64,000 nt of DNA, taken from positions 1-64,000 of the forward strand of contig JAGRHC010000020.1 of assembly GCA_020445145.1 (NCBI GenBank). The letters are read 5' to 3'. A program made the position numbers and the translations under genes. The notes below the pieces were generated by a model. The model had not been told where the DNA came from, did no database searches, and saw nothing but the letters and a program-made list of their open reading frames with translations. Shown here piece by piece: positions 1 through 9,023 of the stretch. Each line of letters opens with the position of its first letter. The stretch's first letter is position 1. Source of the DNA: Alphaproteobacteria bacterium (lineage in GTDB: Bacteria > Pseudomonadota > Alphaproteobacteria > Micavibrionales > Micavibrionaceae).

Positions 1-340
1 GGCCGATGATGTGGACGATGCCCTGACGCTTGTCGGTCAGGTCGAACAAAGGTACGCCGAATTCCTCGCAGTTGTGGCGGAGGGTTTCGATTTGTGTGCG
101 GCTTTCCGGTTCTTCGATCGGCAGGCTGCGATCGGTTGTGGGGACGTTGTGGTCCATGACTGCCAATGTTGCTTCGGTTTTGCGCACTTTGCGGCCTGCC
201 ATGCGGAGCCCCTCGAAGGCCTGCGGCGAGGTGACCTCGTGGACGAGGTGGCGGTCGATGTAGAGCAGGCAGGTGCCGTCTTCACTCTTTTCGACAACAT
301 GATCGTCCCAGATTTTCTCATACAGGCTGCGCGGTTTCAT
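1..340 (-). CDS. leuC: 3-isopropylmalate dehydratase large subunit, N-terminal part (cut by window edge)
   Basis: The start codon (ATG, complement of 338-340) and the first 113 residues are present; the rest lies beyond position 1. The protein begins [16 protein letters not shown] and continues with [20 protein letters not shown] and AVMDHNVPT, the conserved opening of the aconitase-family LeuC, which with LeuD isomerises 2- to 3-isopropylmalate in leucine synthesis using a [4Fe-4S] cluster. The cluster cysteines are in the missing part. An AGGA Shine-Dalgarno lies about ten bases before the ATG. The next gene at 487 is divergent, so the 146-bp gap should hold promoters for both. Confidence 0.95.
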   Translation of the reverse strand, partial: MKPRSLYEKIWDDHVVEKSEDGTCLLYIDRHLVHEVTSPQAFEGLRMAGRKVRKTEATLAVMDHNVPTTDRSLPIEEPESRTQIETLRHNCEEFGVPLFDLTDKRQGIVHIIG

Positions 341-486
341 CGTTTTCCTATCCTTGTTTGGAGGAATAGCATATAGCGGTTGGCGGGGGTTTTGTCGAGA
401 AAAGCGAAGAAAAAAGTTGCTTTTCGTCTTTATGCATTCCATAACTTTTGTAACGATATAAAAAAATTCAGGAACAGGGGAACGTT

Positions 487-1308
487 ATGGGAGAAGGCAC
501 TTCTCAGCAATTTTCTATGAAAGCACAGGATACACTCGTCGGCAGGATCGCTGCCTCGGGTGTGGTTTTGCCGTTGTTTGATGTTATGCAGGAGGCGCGT
601 AACAGGGCAACGGAGTTGGCCGGGGGTAGCGTTTCTCGTGAAGAGCGTTTGCTTGTTTATGCCGGATCGCCTCGAGATGGCGGCAGTGTTCAGGGGCATA
701 TTTATGAGGTCGGGCCTAAAGAATGGCAGATACTTTGGAATATGCCGGGGGATAACAAATCCAATATGTTTACGTTGTCTCCTGAAGGGCTTTCGCCTTT
801 CAAGGAAGGGAATATGAATATGGCCAATATTCTTTTGAATGGGCCTACGACAGCGTCTCGAGATGGTGGTTTTTCGGTAGGCAATGGTGGTCTGTTTGCA
901 AATGAGGAGCGTCGGCAGGATGCGGAAGACCTTACGATAGACGGACTTCGCGATGATCTTGTTGTTGCTGTTGATCGATGGAAAGAGGAGTTGAAAGCTC
1001 TTACTTTCGGCAAGACGGAGGATGACATTGGTGCGTTAGAAGCGCAAAGCATTGCGGTTTTGCGCGAACATATTGGCTCTGCCGGACAGTTGCTTGTTCG
1101 TCTTGATATCATTCAGAATACAGAGGCGTATCGGCATGATCTTTTAGAAAACCTTGAAACTGTGGATGTTGGGGGTGCGCAAAAGGCCATGGTTGCGGAT
1201 ATGGTGACGCGGGGTGATCCGGGGCGAAGTGTGGTTCGCGCTCCTGTTATCAGGCAAGAGGAGGTTTCTGCCGGTTTTACTCCTGTTTCGCTGGGGGCGA
1301 TGCGTTAG
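487..1308 (+). CDS. Hypothetical protein, 273 aa
   Basis: I do not recognise this family. The product is soluble-looking, without signal peptide or membrane segment, acidic in the middle (a helix-rich stretch around residues 130-220 with heptad-like Leu spacing) and ends in a short Pro/Val segment (TPVSLGAMR). AGGGGAA six bases before the ATG supports the start. A weak promoter-like pair (TTGCTT, 17-bp spacer, CATAAC) lies at about 417-445. Codons are T/G-ending like other + genes here, so it is not obviously foreign. It is the first of three consecutive unknown + genes and may share their lineage-specific character. Confidence 0.7.
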   Translation: MGEGTSQQFSMKAQDTLVGRIAASGVVLPLFDVMQEARNRATELAGGSVSREERLLVYAGSPRDGGSVQGHIYEVGPKEWQILWNMPGDNKSNMFTLSPEGLSPFKEGNMNMANILLNGPTTASRDGGFSVGNGGLFANEERRQDAEDLTIDGLRDDLVVAVDRWKEELKALTFGKTEDDIGALEAQSIAVLREHIGSAGQLLVRLDIIQNTEAYRHDLLENLETVDVGGAQKAMVADMVTRGDPGRSVVRAPVIRQEEVSAGFTPVSLGAMR

Positions 1309-1399
1309 ACGTGCTGTTATGTCGAAAGACGTTGCATTTTTAAGCGGTTTTATTGCATAATTACTGGGTAATTATAAAAATATATAAAGGGTGATTTTT

Positions 1400-2095
1400 A
1401 TGGCTTCTATATTCTGCGGCAACTCATTTGCAGCGGCGGCTGACAACGATACTCTCAAAGGGCGTGCTATTGTTATTGAGCTTGGTGCTACCCAGAATGG
1501 TGGCGACAAGTATCTTTATGTTGGCGATAAGGGCAAAGGTGAAATTCAAGACATAGATCCAAAAGAGCTCGCTTTTGTTAAAGAGCGTAAGGATGTGACT
1601 GTTCTCCCGGTTGGTAGTTTGACCTCTCAAAATATTGAGGCTGCTCAGCATACTGCGGCTGTTGACGGGGCTAATCTTATTATGGACCATTACGGTGTTT
1701 ATAGTCGTGGTGGGTATGGGCGTTTGCCGTTTGATCTGGAGCATCCTGAAAAAGCTACTTCGGCAATGCTTCCTCAGATAAAGGGGGCCCTTCAAAATAT
1801 TCGGGCGGACATTTATTCTGGATTGGCTCCTGAGGTTATTGAGGGTGAACACAATGCTCAGATTATCCCTAAAGATGACAAGACGTTGGCCAAAGGCGCT
1901 GCGGTTCTGAGTGAGCTTGATCGTGTTTATGATAAGGTTTCTTTTGCCTTGGATATGCCTTCATATCGCGCAGATATGACTGCTAAGGTAACAGGTGATG
2001 ATTGTATTAAGTATGAAGATCAGGCTGGAATTATGAGGGCTCTCGAAGGCACTTCTGTTGCTCCCGTATCTTCTGCACCTGCTGCTGGACGTTGA
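1400..2095 (+). CDS. Hypothetical protein, 231 aa
   Basis: Unknown family. An in-frame GTG at 1391 exists, but AAAGG at 1386-1390 sits directly against it and is properly spaced for the ATG at 1400, which I chose. The N-terminus (MASIFCGNSFAAAADND) is short and only mildly hydrophobic, so it is not a convincing signal peptide. The body is mixed alpha/beta with a Gly/Tyr-rich patch (GVYSRGGYGRLPF, about residue 105) and the C-terminal 15 residues are Ala/Pro/Ser-rich linker. It follows the 273-residue gene by 91 bp and could be cotranscribed. Confidence 0.65.
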   Translation: MASIFCGNSFAAAADNDTLKGRAIVIELGATQNGGDKYLYVGDKGKGEIQDIDPKELAFVKERKDVTVLPVGSLTSQNIEAAQHTAAVDGANLIMDHYGVYSRGGYGRLPFDLEHPEKATSAMLPQIKGALQNIRADIYSGLAPEVIEGEHNAQIIPKDDKTLAKGAAVLSELDRVYDKVSFALDMPSYRADMTAKVTGDDCIKYEDQAGIMRALEGTSVAPVSSAPAAGR

Positions 2096-2174
2096 TTAAC
2101 CCTTTCCTAACCCCTTGTTTGTAAAATGATTACTGCGGTGCAATGGGTGCGCTGCAGCATTGCAGGGGGACTTT

Positions 2175-2477
2175 ATGTTTTGCGATATGGTTAACGAAAA
2201 GGCGGTGCAGGCGGCGTTTGAAGAGAACGGTGCGGCGCACGAGCCTTGTATTCATTTTTATGATCCATCTTATGTTCGCGCCGAGGCGATTTTGTTTGAT
2301 CCGTCGACGCGCGCGGTTCATGCGCTTTTGCATGAGGCTTTGCATTATGTCGGGCAGGTGCCTGAGACGATGAGTGCGAAGTTTGCCGCGCTTGAGGATG
2401 TTTCGCTTTATGCGGATCACTATTCCGGCTGTACGGTGCGGATGCATGCGCCGGTTTGTGTTGAAGGTCGGTCATAA
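2175..2477 (+). CDS. Small hypothetical protein, 100 aa
   Basis: Unknown family. The ATG at 2175 is preceded by a strong AGGGGGA four bases upstream; a TTG at 2160 in frame lies upstream of that site and is rejected. The protein is His-rich and acidic (ALLHEALHYVGQVPE around residues 52-66, LYADHYSGC near 83). The HEALH stretch resembles the HExxH zinc motif on its face, but nothing else supports a metalloprotease. It ends on a bidirectional terminator shared with rplS. Confidence 0.6.
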   Translation: MFCDMVNEKAVQAAFEENGAAHEPCIHFYDPSYVRAEAILFDPSTRAVHALLHEALHYVGQVPETMSAKFAALEDVSLYADHYSGCTVRMHAPVCVEGRS

Positions 2478-2507
2478 AAAAAGAGGGAAAGTGATTTCCC
2501 TCTTTTT
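2478..2507. terminator. Bidirectional Rho-independent terminator
   Basis: A perfect 13-bp stem (AAAAAGAGGGAAA / TTTCCCTCTTTTT) with a GTGA loop. The A-run and T-run flank it on either strand, so it can end both the + gene finishing at 2477 and the - rplS transcript finishing at 2531. Confidence 0.9.
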
Positions 2508-2530
2508 GTATTTTATCGCGTTTCAGCGGC

Positions 2531-2935
2531 CTATTTTTTCTTGGCCTTTTTTTCTTCTCTTGTTTCGATGCCGTGGCCGGTTGTGCGCTCGACAATACGG
2601 GCGGATTTACCGCGACGGTCGCGCAGGTAGTAGAGTTTCGCACGGCGGACAGAACCGCGGCGGATGAGTTCGATTGAGTCTACGCGAGAGCTCCAGAGCG
2701 GGAATACACGCTCAACGCCTTCGCCGTAGCTGATTTTACGAACTGTGAAGCTTTCGTTGATGCCGTGGCCTTCGCGGGCGATACAGACGCCTTCATAGGC
2801 CTGGATACGCTCGTTGTTACCTTCACGGATTTTTACGTTGACCTTGACCGTGTCGCCGGGGCTGAAGTCCGGGATGGTTTTCTGGTCTTTGAGTTGGTCG
2901 AGTTGTTTTGCCTCGAATTTTTGCAAAATGTTCAT
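2531..2935 (-). CDS. rplS: 50S ribosomal protein L19
   Basis: 134-residue L19, a protein at the 30S/50S interface. Recognised from the [19 protein letters not shown] segment (about 27-45), the [17 protein letters not shown] motif and the RRGKSAR stretch. The tail is Lys-rich (EEKKAKKK). AAGGA lies 10 bases before the ATG. It is the last gene of the rpsP-rimM-trmD-rplS order; 120 bp separate it from trmD, a longer gap than elsewhere in the set. Confidence 0.97.
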   Translation of the reverse strand: MNILQKFEAKQLDQLKDQKTIPDFSPGDTVKVNVKIREGNNERIQAYEGVCIAREGHGINESFTVRKISYGEGVERVFPLWSSRVDSIELIRRGSVRRAKLYYLRDRRGKSARIVERTTGHGIETREEKKAKKK

Positions 2936-3055
2936 GTCTTTTATCCTTTATCAGAACCCGATTTCGAAGCGTTTTGGCGCCCGGCGGTTCGTTTGTCTTT
3001 TTATGGATTATTCCAAATTCGCGCCGTTTTATAATATTTTGCGCTTTGGGGCAAG

Positions 3056-3763
3056 TTATTTTTTCGTTTTTTCATAGGTTTGCCAAAGGTCGGGGCGTCG
3101 ATCGCGGGTCAGGTTTTCGGCTTGTTCGCGGCGCCATTTTTCGATGTTGGCGTGGTGGCCGGAGGTCAGGATCTCCGGGACGGTATGCTCGGCGCCGCTG
3201 GCATCGGTCCAGCTTGCGGGTCTTGTGTAGTGCGGGTATTCGAGGAGGCCGCTTGAGAAGCTTTCCTCGTCCGGGGTTTCCTCGTTGCCCATGACGCCGG
3301 GGAGAAGGCGAATGCAGGCGTCCATCAGGATCATGGCGGCCGGTTCCCCGCCGGAGAGGACGTAGTCGCCGATGCTGACTTCTTCGTAGTCGCAGGAGTC
3401 AAGAACGCGCTGGTCTACGCCTTCGTAACGGCCGCACAGGATGGTCAGGATCGGGGTGCTCGTCAGTTCGATTACTTTTTCTTGTGTGAGCGGTTTTCCG
3501 CGGGGAGACATGTAGATGCGCTTGCCTGTTTGCGGCAGGCTCAAGGTTGCCTGTTCGATGATGTCCGGGCGCAGGACCATACCGGCGCCGCCGCCAAAGG
3601 GCGTGTCGTCGACTGTTTTGTGGACGCCTTGTCCGAAGTCTCTGATGTTGACGGTGTTGAACGACCACAGTTCTTTTTCGAGCGCTTTACCGCTTAAGGA
3701 TTGTCCAAGAAGGCCGGGAAACATTTCCGGGAACAGAGTCAGGAGGTTTACATGCCAGCTCAT
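3056..3763 (-). CDS. trmD: tRNA (guanine-37-N1)-methyltransferase
   Basis: 235 residues, the usual TrmD length. It methylates G37 next to the anticodon of tRNAs reading CNN codons, preventing +1 frameshifts. SPOUT-knot motifs are visible: PFGGGAGM (55-62), CGRYEGVD (110-117) and [10 protein letters not shown] (131-140), the AdoMet-binding trefoil. It starts 4 bp after the rimM stop, as in most bacteria with this operon. Confidence 0.98.
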   Translation of the reverse strand: MSWHVNLLTLFPEMFPGLLGQSLSGKALEKELWSFNTVNIRDFGQGVHKTVDDTPFGGGAGMVLRPDIIEQATLSLPQTGKRIYMSPRGKPLTQEKVIELTSTPILTILCGRYEGVDQRVLDSCDYEEVSIGDYVLSGGEPAAMILMDACIRLLPGVMGNEETPDEESFSSGLLEYPHYTRPASWTDASGAEHTVPEILTSGHHANIEKWRREQAENLTRDRRPDLWQTYEKTKK

Positions 3764-3767
3764 GTGC

Positions 3768-4262
3768 CTAGTCCACGTTGAATGTGGCGGTGTTCATGAC
3801 GATGACGGTTTTCTTTTCCAGATCGACGGTGCCGACATAGTCGTTTGTGAAGGGAAGAAGGTAGGTTTTTCCGTTTGGGGCTTTTATATCCAGCAGAGGG
3901 CCTGCGCCGTAATCGGGGACATCGATGATTTTTCCTGCGGTTTGGTCGTTTTCGATGGCGGTCATGCCAATCAGGTCTTCGATGTAGTATTCGTCTTCGT
4001 CTGTTTCCGGCAATGTGTTGCGCGGGACGTAGAGGGCGTGTTTGCAATTTTCTGCGGCTTCGCGTGTTGTGATGCCGTCGACTTTGGCGAGGATGTATTT
4101 GCCGAGCGGGTTGAGCAGGGTGATTTTGATGCTGTCTTCCCCGGTTTCGCCTGTGTAGAGTTCACCATCGAGCAAGCTGACGTCATCGCCGAAGGGGGCG
4201 ATTTTGACGAGGCCTTTGACGCCGTGGGCGGCGACGATTTTGCCGAGGCAGATTCTTTTCAT
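3768..4262 (-). CDS. rimM: Ribosome maturation factor RimM
   Basis: 164 residues. RimM binds S19 and helps assemble the 30S head. The N-terminal beta-barrel motif [15 protein letters not shown] (about 7-21) and the PRC-barrel part with YYIEDLIGM (about 111-119) followed by GAGPLLDI and LLPF are diagnostic. Lies between rpsP and trmD. No clear Shine-Dalgarno precedes the ATG. Confidence 0.96.
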   Translation of the reverse strand: MKRICLGKIVAAHGVKGLVKIAPFGDDVSLLDGELYTGETGEDSIKITLLNPLGKYILAKVDGITTREAAENCKHALYVPRNTLPETDEDEYYIEDLIGMTAIENDQTAGKIIDVPDYGAGPLLDIKAPNGKTYLLPFTNDYVGTVDLEKKTVIVMNTATFNVD

Positions 4263-4340
4263 TTTATTTTTGTCGCAAGGGACAAGGTGCTTTGGGTTTT
4301 ATGCCTCATTTTGCACCTTGTCCATCTTTGCAAGCGCCGA

Positions 4341-4835
4341 TTATTCGGCAGCTTTTTCTTCTTCAGCGGCTGGTTCTGCTGCTGCTGCTTCTTCTGCCGG
4401 TGCTTCTGCGGCCGGCTCTTCAGCAGGCGCGGCTGCGGCGGCTTCAGCGGCTGCCTTTGCTTCTTCTTCAGCGGCTTGTGCAGCTTCTTTTGCGGCTTGC
4501 AGTTTTGATTCCTTGTCCGCGATTTTCATTTTTGTTTTTTCAGATTGCTCTGATTTTTTCGGACGGTTCGGCTGTGCAGGCATTGCGATGATGCCGGCTT
4601 GACCGAGGAAAATTGCAACGCGTTCAGATGGTTGTGCACCTTGACCGATCCAGTATTCGATACGGTCTTTTACAAGGCGTACGCGCTCATTGTTTTCTTT
4701 TGGAAGCTGTGGGTTGTAGGTTCCTACTTTCTCGATGAAACGGCCATCGCGCGGCATGCGCTTGTCCGCTACAACGATGCTGTAGAACGGGCTTTTTTTA
4801 CGTCCCCCGCGGGACAGTCTGATTGCCAATGCCAT
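4341..4835 (-). CDS. rpsP: 30S ribosomal protein S16 with long Ala/Glu-rich tail
   Basis: The first ~85 residues are a normal S16 ([19 protein letters not shown], then [14 protein letters not shown] and GAQPSERV). The remaining ~80 residues are low-complexity, Ala, Glu, Lys and Pro only, likely helical and unordered on the ribosome. Many alphaproteobacterial S16 proteins carry extensions, but this one doubles the length. Good AAGGAG-type site upstream (complement of CTCCTT). First gene of the ribosomal/tRNA set; ffh lies 89 bp upstream on the same strand. Confidence 0.96.
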   Translation of the reverse strand: MALAIRLSRGGRKKSPFYSIVVADKRMPRDGRFIEKVGTYNPQLPKENNERVRLVKDRIEYWIGQGAQPSERVAIFLGQAGIIAMPAQPNRPKKSEQSEKTKMKIADKESKLQAAKEAAQAAEEEAKAAAEAAAAAPAEEPAAEAPAEEAAAAEPAAEEEKAAE

Positions 4836-4877
4836 AATTTAACTCCTTCGTCTTTCTAGTCATATATGATTGGATTG

Positions 4878-4913
4878 TTAGATGATCGGAGGATTGGGGG
4901 GCCAATCATCTAA
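4878..4913 (-). other. Hairpin between ffh and rpsP
   Basis: TTAGATGAT (4878-4886) pairs with ATCATCTAA (4905-4913); an alternative inner pairing GATTGG/CCAATC with a GGGG loop is also possible. No T-run follows on the - strand, so it may be a processing or attenuating structure in the rpsP leader and not a clean terminator. Confidence 0.5.
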
Positions 4914-4924
4914 GCATCAAATCA

Positions 4925-6502
4925 TTATCGTTTCTTCTTCCGGTTTTTCTTTGTGCCGCCGCGCGTTTGCATTCCGGGAAGTCCCATGCCGGGGAGGCCG
5001 CCGCCCATTCCGCCCATTCCGCCGAAATTCGGGAGGCCTGCGCCGCCGCCTGCGAACGGGTTGGGGCCGAGGGCGCCGTGATCGCCGGAGAGGCCTTCCA
5101 TATCCGCGCCGAGGGCGTCCGGGTCCATGCTCTGGGCCATAAGTTCCATTTCGTCGGCTTTGCCGCCCATCATCTGTTTCATCATCCCCATCATCTGGCC
5201 TTTGCCCATTTTGCGCATGCGTTTCATCATGATTTGCATCTGTTTTTGCTGTTTGACCAGCATGTTGATGTCTTGGACGGTTGTGCCGGAGCCTGCGGCG
5301 ATGCGTTTCTTACGGGCGCCGGTCATGATGTCGGGCTTGGCGCGTTCTTTCGGGGTCATCGAGAGGATGATGGCTTCCTGTTTTTTGACGAGACTGTCGT
5401 CCATGCCGGCGGCTTCGAGTTTACCGGCGATGCCGGAGATGCCGGGCATGAGTTTCATCAGCGCGCCGACGCCGCCCATTTTTTTCATCTGGCGGATTTG
5501 TGAGAGGAGGTCGTTGTAGTCGAACTGGCCCTTTTTGAATTTCTGCGCCATTTTGGCGGCTTCTTCCTGATCGACGTGCTCGACGGCTTTTTCAACCAAG
5601 GAGACGACGTCACCCATGCCGAGGATGCGGCCCGCGATACGCTCGGGGTGGAAGGGCTGGATTTCGGTCCATTTTTCGCCGGTCCCGATGAGTTTGACAG
5701 GCTTGCCGGTGACGGCCTTCATGGACATGGCCGCGCCTCCGCGGGCGTCGCCGTCTACGCGGGTCAGCATGATACCGGTGAGGCCGACGCGCTCGTTGAA
5801 GTTCTGGGCGGTGTTGACCGCGTCTTGTCCGGTCATGGCGTCGGCGACGAGAAGGGTTTCGGTTGGTTTGGCGAGGGCCTTCACGGCCTCGACTTCCTGC
5901 ATCATGTCTTCGTCGATGGTCAAGCGGCCTGCGGTGTCGAGCATGACGACGTCGAAGCCTTCCTTGCGGGCGGTCTCTAAGGCGCGTTTTGTAATGTCGA
6001 GGGGTTTTTGGCCCTCAATGATCGGAAGGGTGGCGATTTCTGTTTGCTCGCCGAGGATTCTCAGCTGTTCCTGCGCGGCGGGGCGGTAGACGTCGAGGCT
6101 TGCCATCAGGACTTTTTTGTTGCTCTTTTCGGTGAGCATTTTTGCGATTTTTGCGGTCGATGTGGTTTTCCCGGAGCCTTGCAGGCCGACCATCAGGTAG
6201 GCGCAGGGGGCAGAGCCGAATGTCAGCTCTGCGCTTTCGCTGCCGAGCATTTCGACGAGGGCGTCGTGGACGATTTTGATGACTTGCTGGGCGGGGTTGA
6301 CGCCCTTGATGATGTCCTGTCCGACGGCTTTGTCTTTGATAGCGGCGATGAAGTCCTTGACCACGGGCAGGGCAACGTCGGCTTCAAGCAGCGCGATGCG
6401 GATTTCGCGGCTGACGGCCATCACGTCGTTTTCACTCAAGGCTGCCTTGCCTCGGAGTTTGGTAAAGACGCCGCCCAGTTTTTCGGTCAGGGAGTCAAAC
6501 AT
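4925..6502 (-). CDS. ffh: Signal recognition particle protein Ffh
   Basis: 525 residues. Ffh binds 4.5S RNA and signal sequences and docks with FtsY (encoded at 10449). The GTPase G domain shows GLQGSGKTTSTAK (near 108), DTAGRLTIDE and TRVDGDARGG; the M domain is Met-rich (KQMQIMMKRMRKMGKGQMM). A Gly/Met-rich extension of about 45 residues ending in a basic KKNRKKKR tail makes it longer than the ~450-residue E. coli protein. The gene begins one base after the stop of the preceding membrane protein gene. Confidence 0.98.
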   Translation of the reverse strand: MFDSLTEKLGGVFTKLRGKAALSENDVMAVSREIRIALLEADVALPVVKDFIAAIKDKAVGQDIIKGVNPAQQVIKIVHDALVEMLGSESAELTFGSAPCAYLMVGLQGSGKTTSTAKIAKMLTEKSNKKVLMASLDVYRPAAQEQLRILGEQTEIATLPIIEGQKPLDITKRALETARKEGFDVVMLDTAGRLTIDEDMMQEVEAVKALAKPTETLLVADAMTGQDAVNTAQNFNERVGLTGIMLTRVDGDARGGAAMSMKAVTGKPVKLIGTGEKWTEIQPFHPERIAGRILGMGDVVSLVEKAVEHVDQEEAAKMAQKFKKGQFDYNDLLSQIRQMKKMGGVGALMKLMPGISGIAGKLEAAGMDDSLVKKQEAIILSMTPKERAKPDIMTGARKKRIAAGSGTTVQDINMLVKQQKQMQIMMKRMRKMGKGQMMGMMKQMMGGKADEMELMAQSMDPDALGADMEGLSGDHGALGPNPFAGGGAGLPNFGGMGGMGGGLPGMGLPGMQTRGGTKKNRKKKR

Positions 6503-6503
6503 G

Positions 6504-7055
6504 CTATTTTATCTCCTTCAGGCCGGAGGCGATTTTGAATGCAGAGGTTAGGCGCCATAGGATGTAAATATAGATAATGACGGTTCCAGCAAGACTAAAA
6601 GGGCCCATTTTGAACTTAGCCATTGTTTTTAGCATTTCATCTGCGAGAGCCGATTCATCAATATTCGTGGATTGACCTAATATTTCTGGGTGTTCCGAAT
6701 ATAGCAGGAACATTAAATCCAAGGGCGCGCAGACTATTCCTAATATGAGGGATGTAATTCCTGCTTGAATGGCAATAGGGACGCAGAGAGATATATAGCG
6801 CAAGATAAAGTCACGCTTGTCTCCAGTCATGTTAATTTTGTATGTCCAGATAACAGAAATTGACATGGTTATTATTACAATGATGTCGGCCAGTATGCTG
6901 TATACAGTTTGTTCAGTAGCAGATGAACCTAAAATCGATGTTGATATAAGGCTTGTTAAAACAGTGCTGATCAGCAAATAGATCATTTGCTGTTTTTCTG
7001 TGACCGTTCCCTTGTGCAGGGCTTGGGCTAGTTTTCTGTCTCTAAAAAAATACAT
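6504..7055 (-). CDS. Hypothetical membrane protein, 183 aa
   Basis: No family recognised. Four hydrophobic segments can be seen at about residues 26-44, 54-72, 87-110 and 152-170, with a polar loop (EHPEILGQSTNIDESALADE) between the last two. Base composition is lower in GC than ffh. It ends one base before ffh, so it is probably cotranscribed and may be a recent arrival in front of that gene. The Shine-Dalgarno is weak. Confidence 0.6.
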   Translation of the reverse strand: MYFFRDRKLAQALHKGTVTEKQQMIYLLISTVLTSLISTSILGSSATEQTVYSILADIIVIITMSISVIWTYKINMTGDKRDFILRYISLCVPIAIQAGITSLILGIVCAPLDLMFLLYSEHPEILGQSTNIDESALADEMLKTMAKFKMGPFSLAGTVIIYIYILWRLTSAFKIASGLKEIK

Positions 7056-7123
7056 TCAAACGTTGTCCAAAAACATTGTGGCCCCAGTGAGCGTAAGTTC
7101 GCCGACTGAGGTGTACCGCTAAG

Positions 7124-7146
7124 CACTGAAAAACCGCTTTTCAGTG
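7124..7146. other. Hairpin in dapF upstream region
   Basis: Perfect 9-bp stem CACTGAAAA / TTTTCAGTG with a 5-base loop, about 70 bp before the dapF ATG. A second, imperfect stem (CAGTGAGCG / CGCCGACTG, 7 of 9 pairs) lies just upstream at about 7086-7109. No T-run follows on either strand. Could be a leader structure or the end of something on the - strand. Confidence 0.4.
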
Positions 7147-7215
7147 GAAATTTTCGGCAAAATATGTCTATTTGTGCCGGATGTCAAGAAAAGGTTTCTA
7201 TTTAGGAGGCGGGCG

Positions 7216-7983
7216 ATGAAATTCAAGAAAATGCATGGGATCGGCAATGATTTTGTTATTTTCGATGCGCGGATGGAAAATCTGGTTATTACGCCTGATG
7301 ATATGTCTTTGGTCGCGGATCGCCATTTTGGTGTGGGGTGTGATCAGGTTGTTGTCATTGATGAGTCTGACACGGCGGATGTGCGGGTTTATTTTTTTAA
7401 TGCGGATGGGTCCGAGAGTGGAGCTTGCGGGAATGCGTCGCGGTGCGTTGCGGATCTGGTGATGGCGGAGAGTGGTGAGGATTCTTGCTCGATTGAGGTG
7501 AATGACGGGGTGCTGCCTTGCCGGAAGGCCGGAGATTTGCTTGTTGAGGTGGATATGGGCGCGCCGCGTTATGTGCGGGATATGGATTTGTCTTATGGCG
7601 GGGTGAGCAAGCCTGTGGCGGTGGATATGGGGAATCCGCACCTTGTGTTCTTTGTGGATGATCTTGGGGATATCGATGTGGAAGAGGTGGGGGCTTATTT
7701 TGAGAACCATGAGGCTTTCCCGGACCGGACGAATGTCGAATTTGTTTCTGTTGAGGATGATGGCGGTTTACGGCAGGTGACGTGGGAGCGCGGGGTTGGC
7801 CTGACTTTGGCGTGCGGGTCCGGCGCTTGTGCGGTGGCTGTGGCGGCGGCGCATCGGGAGCTGGCCGGGCGGGCGGTCGAGATAACGCTGGATGGCGGCA
7901 CTCTGGAGCTTGTGTGGCGCGAGAGTGACGGTCATGTATTGATGACGGGGCCGGTGGCTTATGTCTTTGAAGGGCAGATTTAA
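7216..7983 (+). CDS. dapF: Diaminopimelate epimerase
   Basis: 255 residues. Converts LL- to meso-diaminopimelate for lysine and peptidoglycan. Both catalytic cysteines are visible in CGNASRC and ACGSGACA, with KMHGIGNDFVIFD at the N-terminus and the MGNPH motif in the middle. The ATG at 7216 follows GGAGGCGGGCG; an upstream in-frame start at 7144 has no ribosome site and adds non-conserved residues. The TAA overlaps the next gene's ATG (TAATG), so the two are translationally coupled. Confidence 0.98.
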   Translation: MKFKKMHGIGNDFVIFDARMENLVITPDDMSLVADRHFGVGCDQVVVIDESDTADVRVYFFNADGSESGACGNASRCVADLVMAESGEDSCSIEVNDGVLPCRKAGDLLVEVDMGAPRYVRDMDLSYGGVSKPVAVDMGNPHLVFFVDDLGDIDVEEVGAYFENHEAFPDRTNVEFVSVEDDGGLRQVTWERGVGLTLACGSGACAVAVAAAHRELAGRAVEITLDGGTLELVWRESDGHVLMTGPVAYVFEGQI

Positions 7984-9014
7984 TGGGTGAACATACTCGG
8001 CACATTGCGGGCCTCGATTTTGTTTCCGATGTCGGCGGGAATGCTGATGCGCTTGAGCGGCTATTGGCGAAGATGGGGTATGTGAAGTTTGAGGAGATTT
8101 ACAGGCATCCGGAGGGGCGCATTCTTGTGCAGCCCGGCGATTTGTTTGACGGGCTTCATCAAAATGTCAGAGTTTACGATATTCTCCGCCCGATGGTGGA
8201 GGAGGGGCATGCGCGGGTTATAAACGGCAATCACGAGGTTTTGCATATATGCTTTGCACGCGGGATTTTTGAGGAGGGGCCGGTTTGTAACCCGCCTTTT
8301 ATGCGGAAGGTTCTGAGGACGACTTTGGATGAGATCGTCGCAGGGTCTTCGTTGCATCGTGAGATGACGGGATGGTTGCAAACGCTTCCTTTGATGATCA
8401 CGTTTAAAGATGCGGGGGTGCGGACGGCCCACGCTTGTTATGATGAGCTGGCGGAGCGGATATTACTGCCTTATCGCGATGAGGGAGGGGCTTTATCTGA
8501 AGCGGTCTATGATAAGTTTTCACGCCGGATTATGACTCCTTCTTTTGAAGGCAGTTTGGGTGAAGAGCTCGTTGCCAGTGCGGTAAACAGGGTTGTGAAC
8601 GGGCCGGAAATAAAGCTGCCGTCTGAGTATTTTCTGGATTTTGGGAAAGGTGAAGGGGTGCGTCATTTTGTCCGGCCCTATTATTGGCGGGATGTTGACC
8701 GGATGTTTCCTTTTGAGCGTCTGTTTCGGGAAGGGCGGGAGGCTGCGATCGGTGATGATCCATTGGAGCGTGACAAGTTTTTTACTGCTCTTTGCGGGCA
8801 GGTTGAGGGTGGTTTGCATGCGCGTCAAGAGAGGATGCCCACGATTGTCGGGCATTTTAGTCTGGCGCAGGCGCCTCATATCAATGCGGATAAACTTTTG
8901 TGCGTTGATTATACGGATCGTTTGACGGCTTACCGCGTTGATGTTGATGCGGCGCGCGATGAGAACGGTCATCATATTTTTCATGAAGATAATCTGGTCT
9001 GGGTGCCGTTTTAG
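7983..9014 (+). CDS. Calcineurin-like metallophosphoesterase lacking the first-motif histidine
   Basis: 343 residues with most of the PP2A/ApaH-type phosphoesterase motifs: GDLFDG (52-57), NGNHE (81-85), TAHACYDE (near 150) and VGHF (near 290). The first motif, normally D-x-H-G, reads SDVGGNADAL (15-24): the metal-binding His is Gly (codon GGC). All other ligands seem intact. Related proteins hydrolyse phosphoproteins or dinucleoside polyphosphates; I cannot name the substrate. Overlaps dapF by one base and is followed closely by mtaB, suggesting one operon. Confidence 0.8.
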   Translation: MGEHTRHIAGLDFVSDVGGNADALERLLAKMGYVKFEEIYRHPEGRILVQPGDLFDGLHQNVRVYDILRPMVEEGHARVINGNHEVLHICFARGIFEEGPVCNPPFMRKVLRTTLDEIVAGSSLHREMTGWLQTLPLMITFKDAGVRTAHACYDELAERILLPYRDEGGALSEAVYDKFSRRIMTPSFEGSLGEELVASAVNRVVNGPEIKLPSEYFLDFGKGEGVRHFVRPYYWRDVDRMFPFERLFREGREAAIGDDPLERDKFFTALCGQVEGGLHARQERMPTIVGHFSLAQAPHINADKLLCVDYTDRLTAYRVDVDAARDENGHHIFHEDNLVWVPF

Positions 9015-9023
9015 GTTTTGGTG

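Noticed and set aside
2175-2477. Zinc metalloprotease reading of the HEALH stretch
   Set aside because: The protein is only 100 residues and lacks any other feature of a zinc protease.
3516-4508. 330-residue + frame over trmD, rimM and rpsP
   Set aside because: Antisense shadow, ending in low-complexity Cys/Phe/Gly from the rpsP Ala/Glu tail.
7056-7215. Lysine riboswitch before dapF
   Set aside because: Too short and lacks the conserved multi-helix core.
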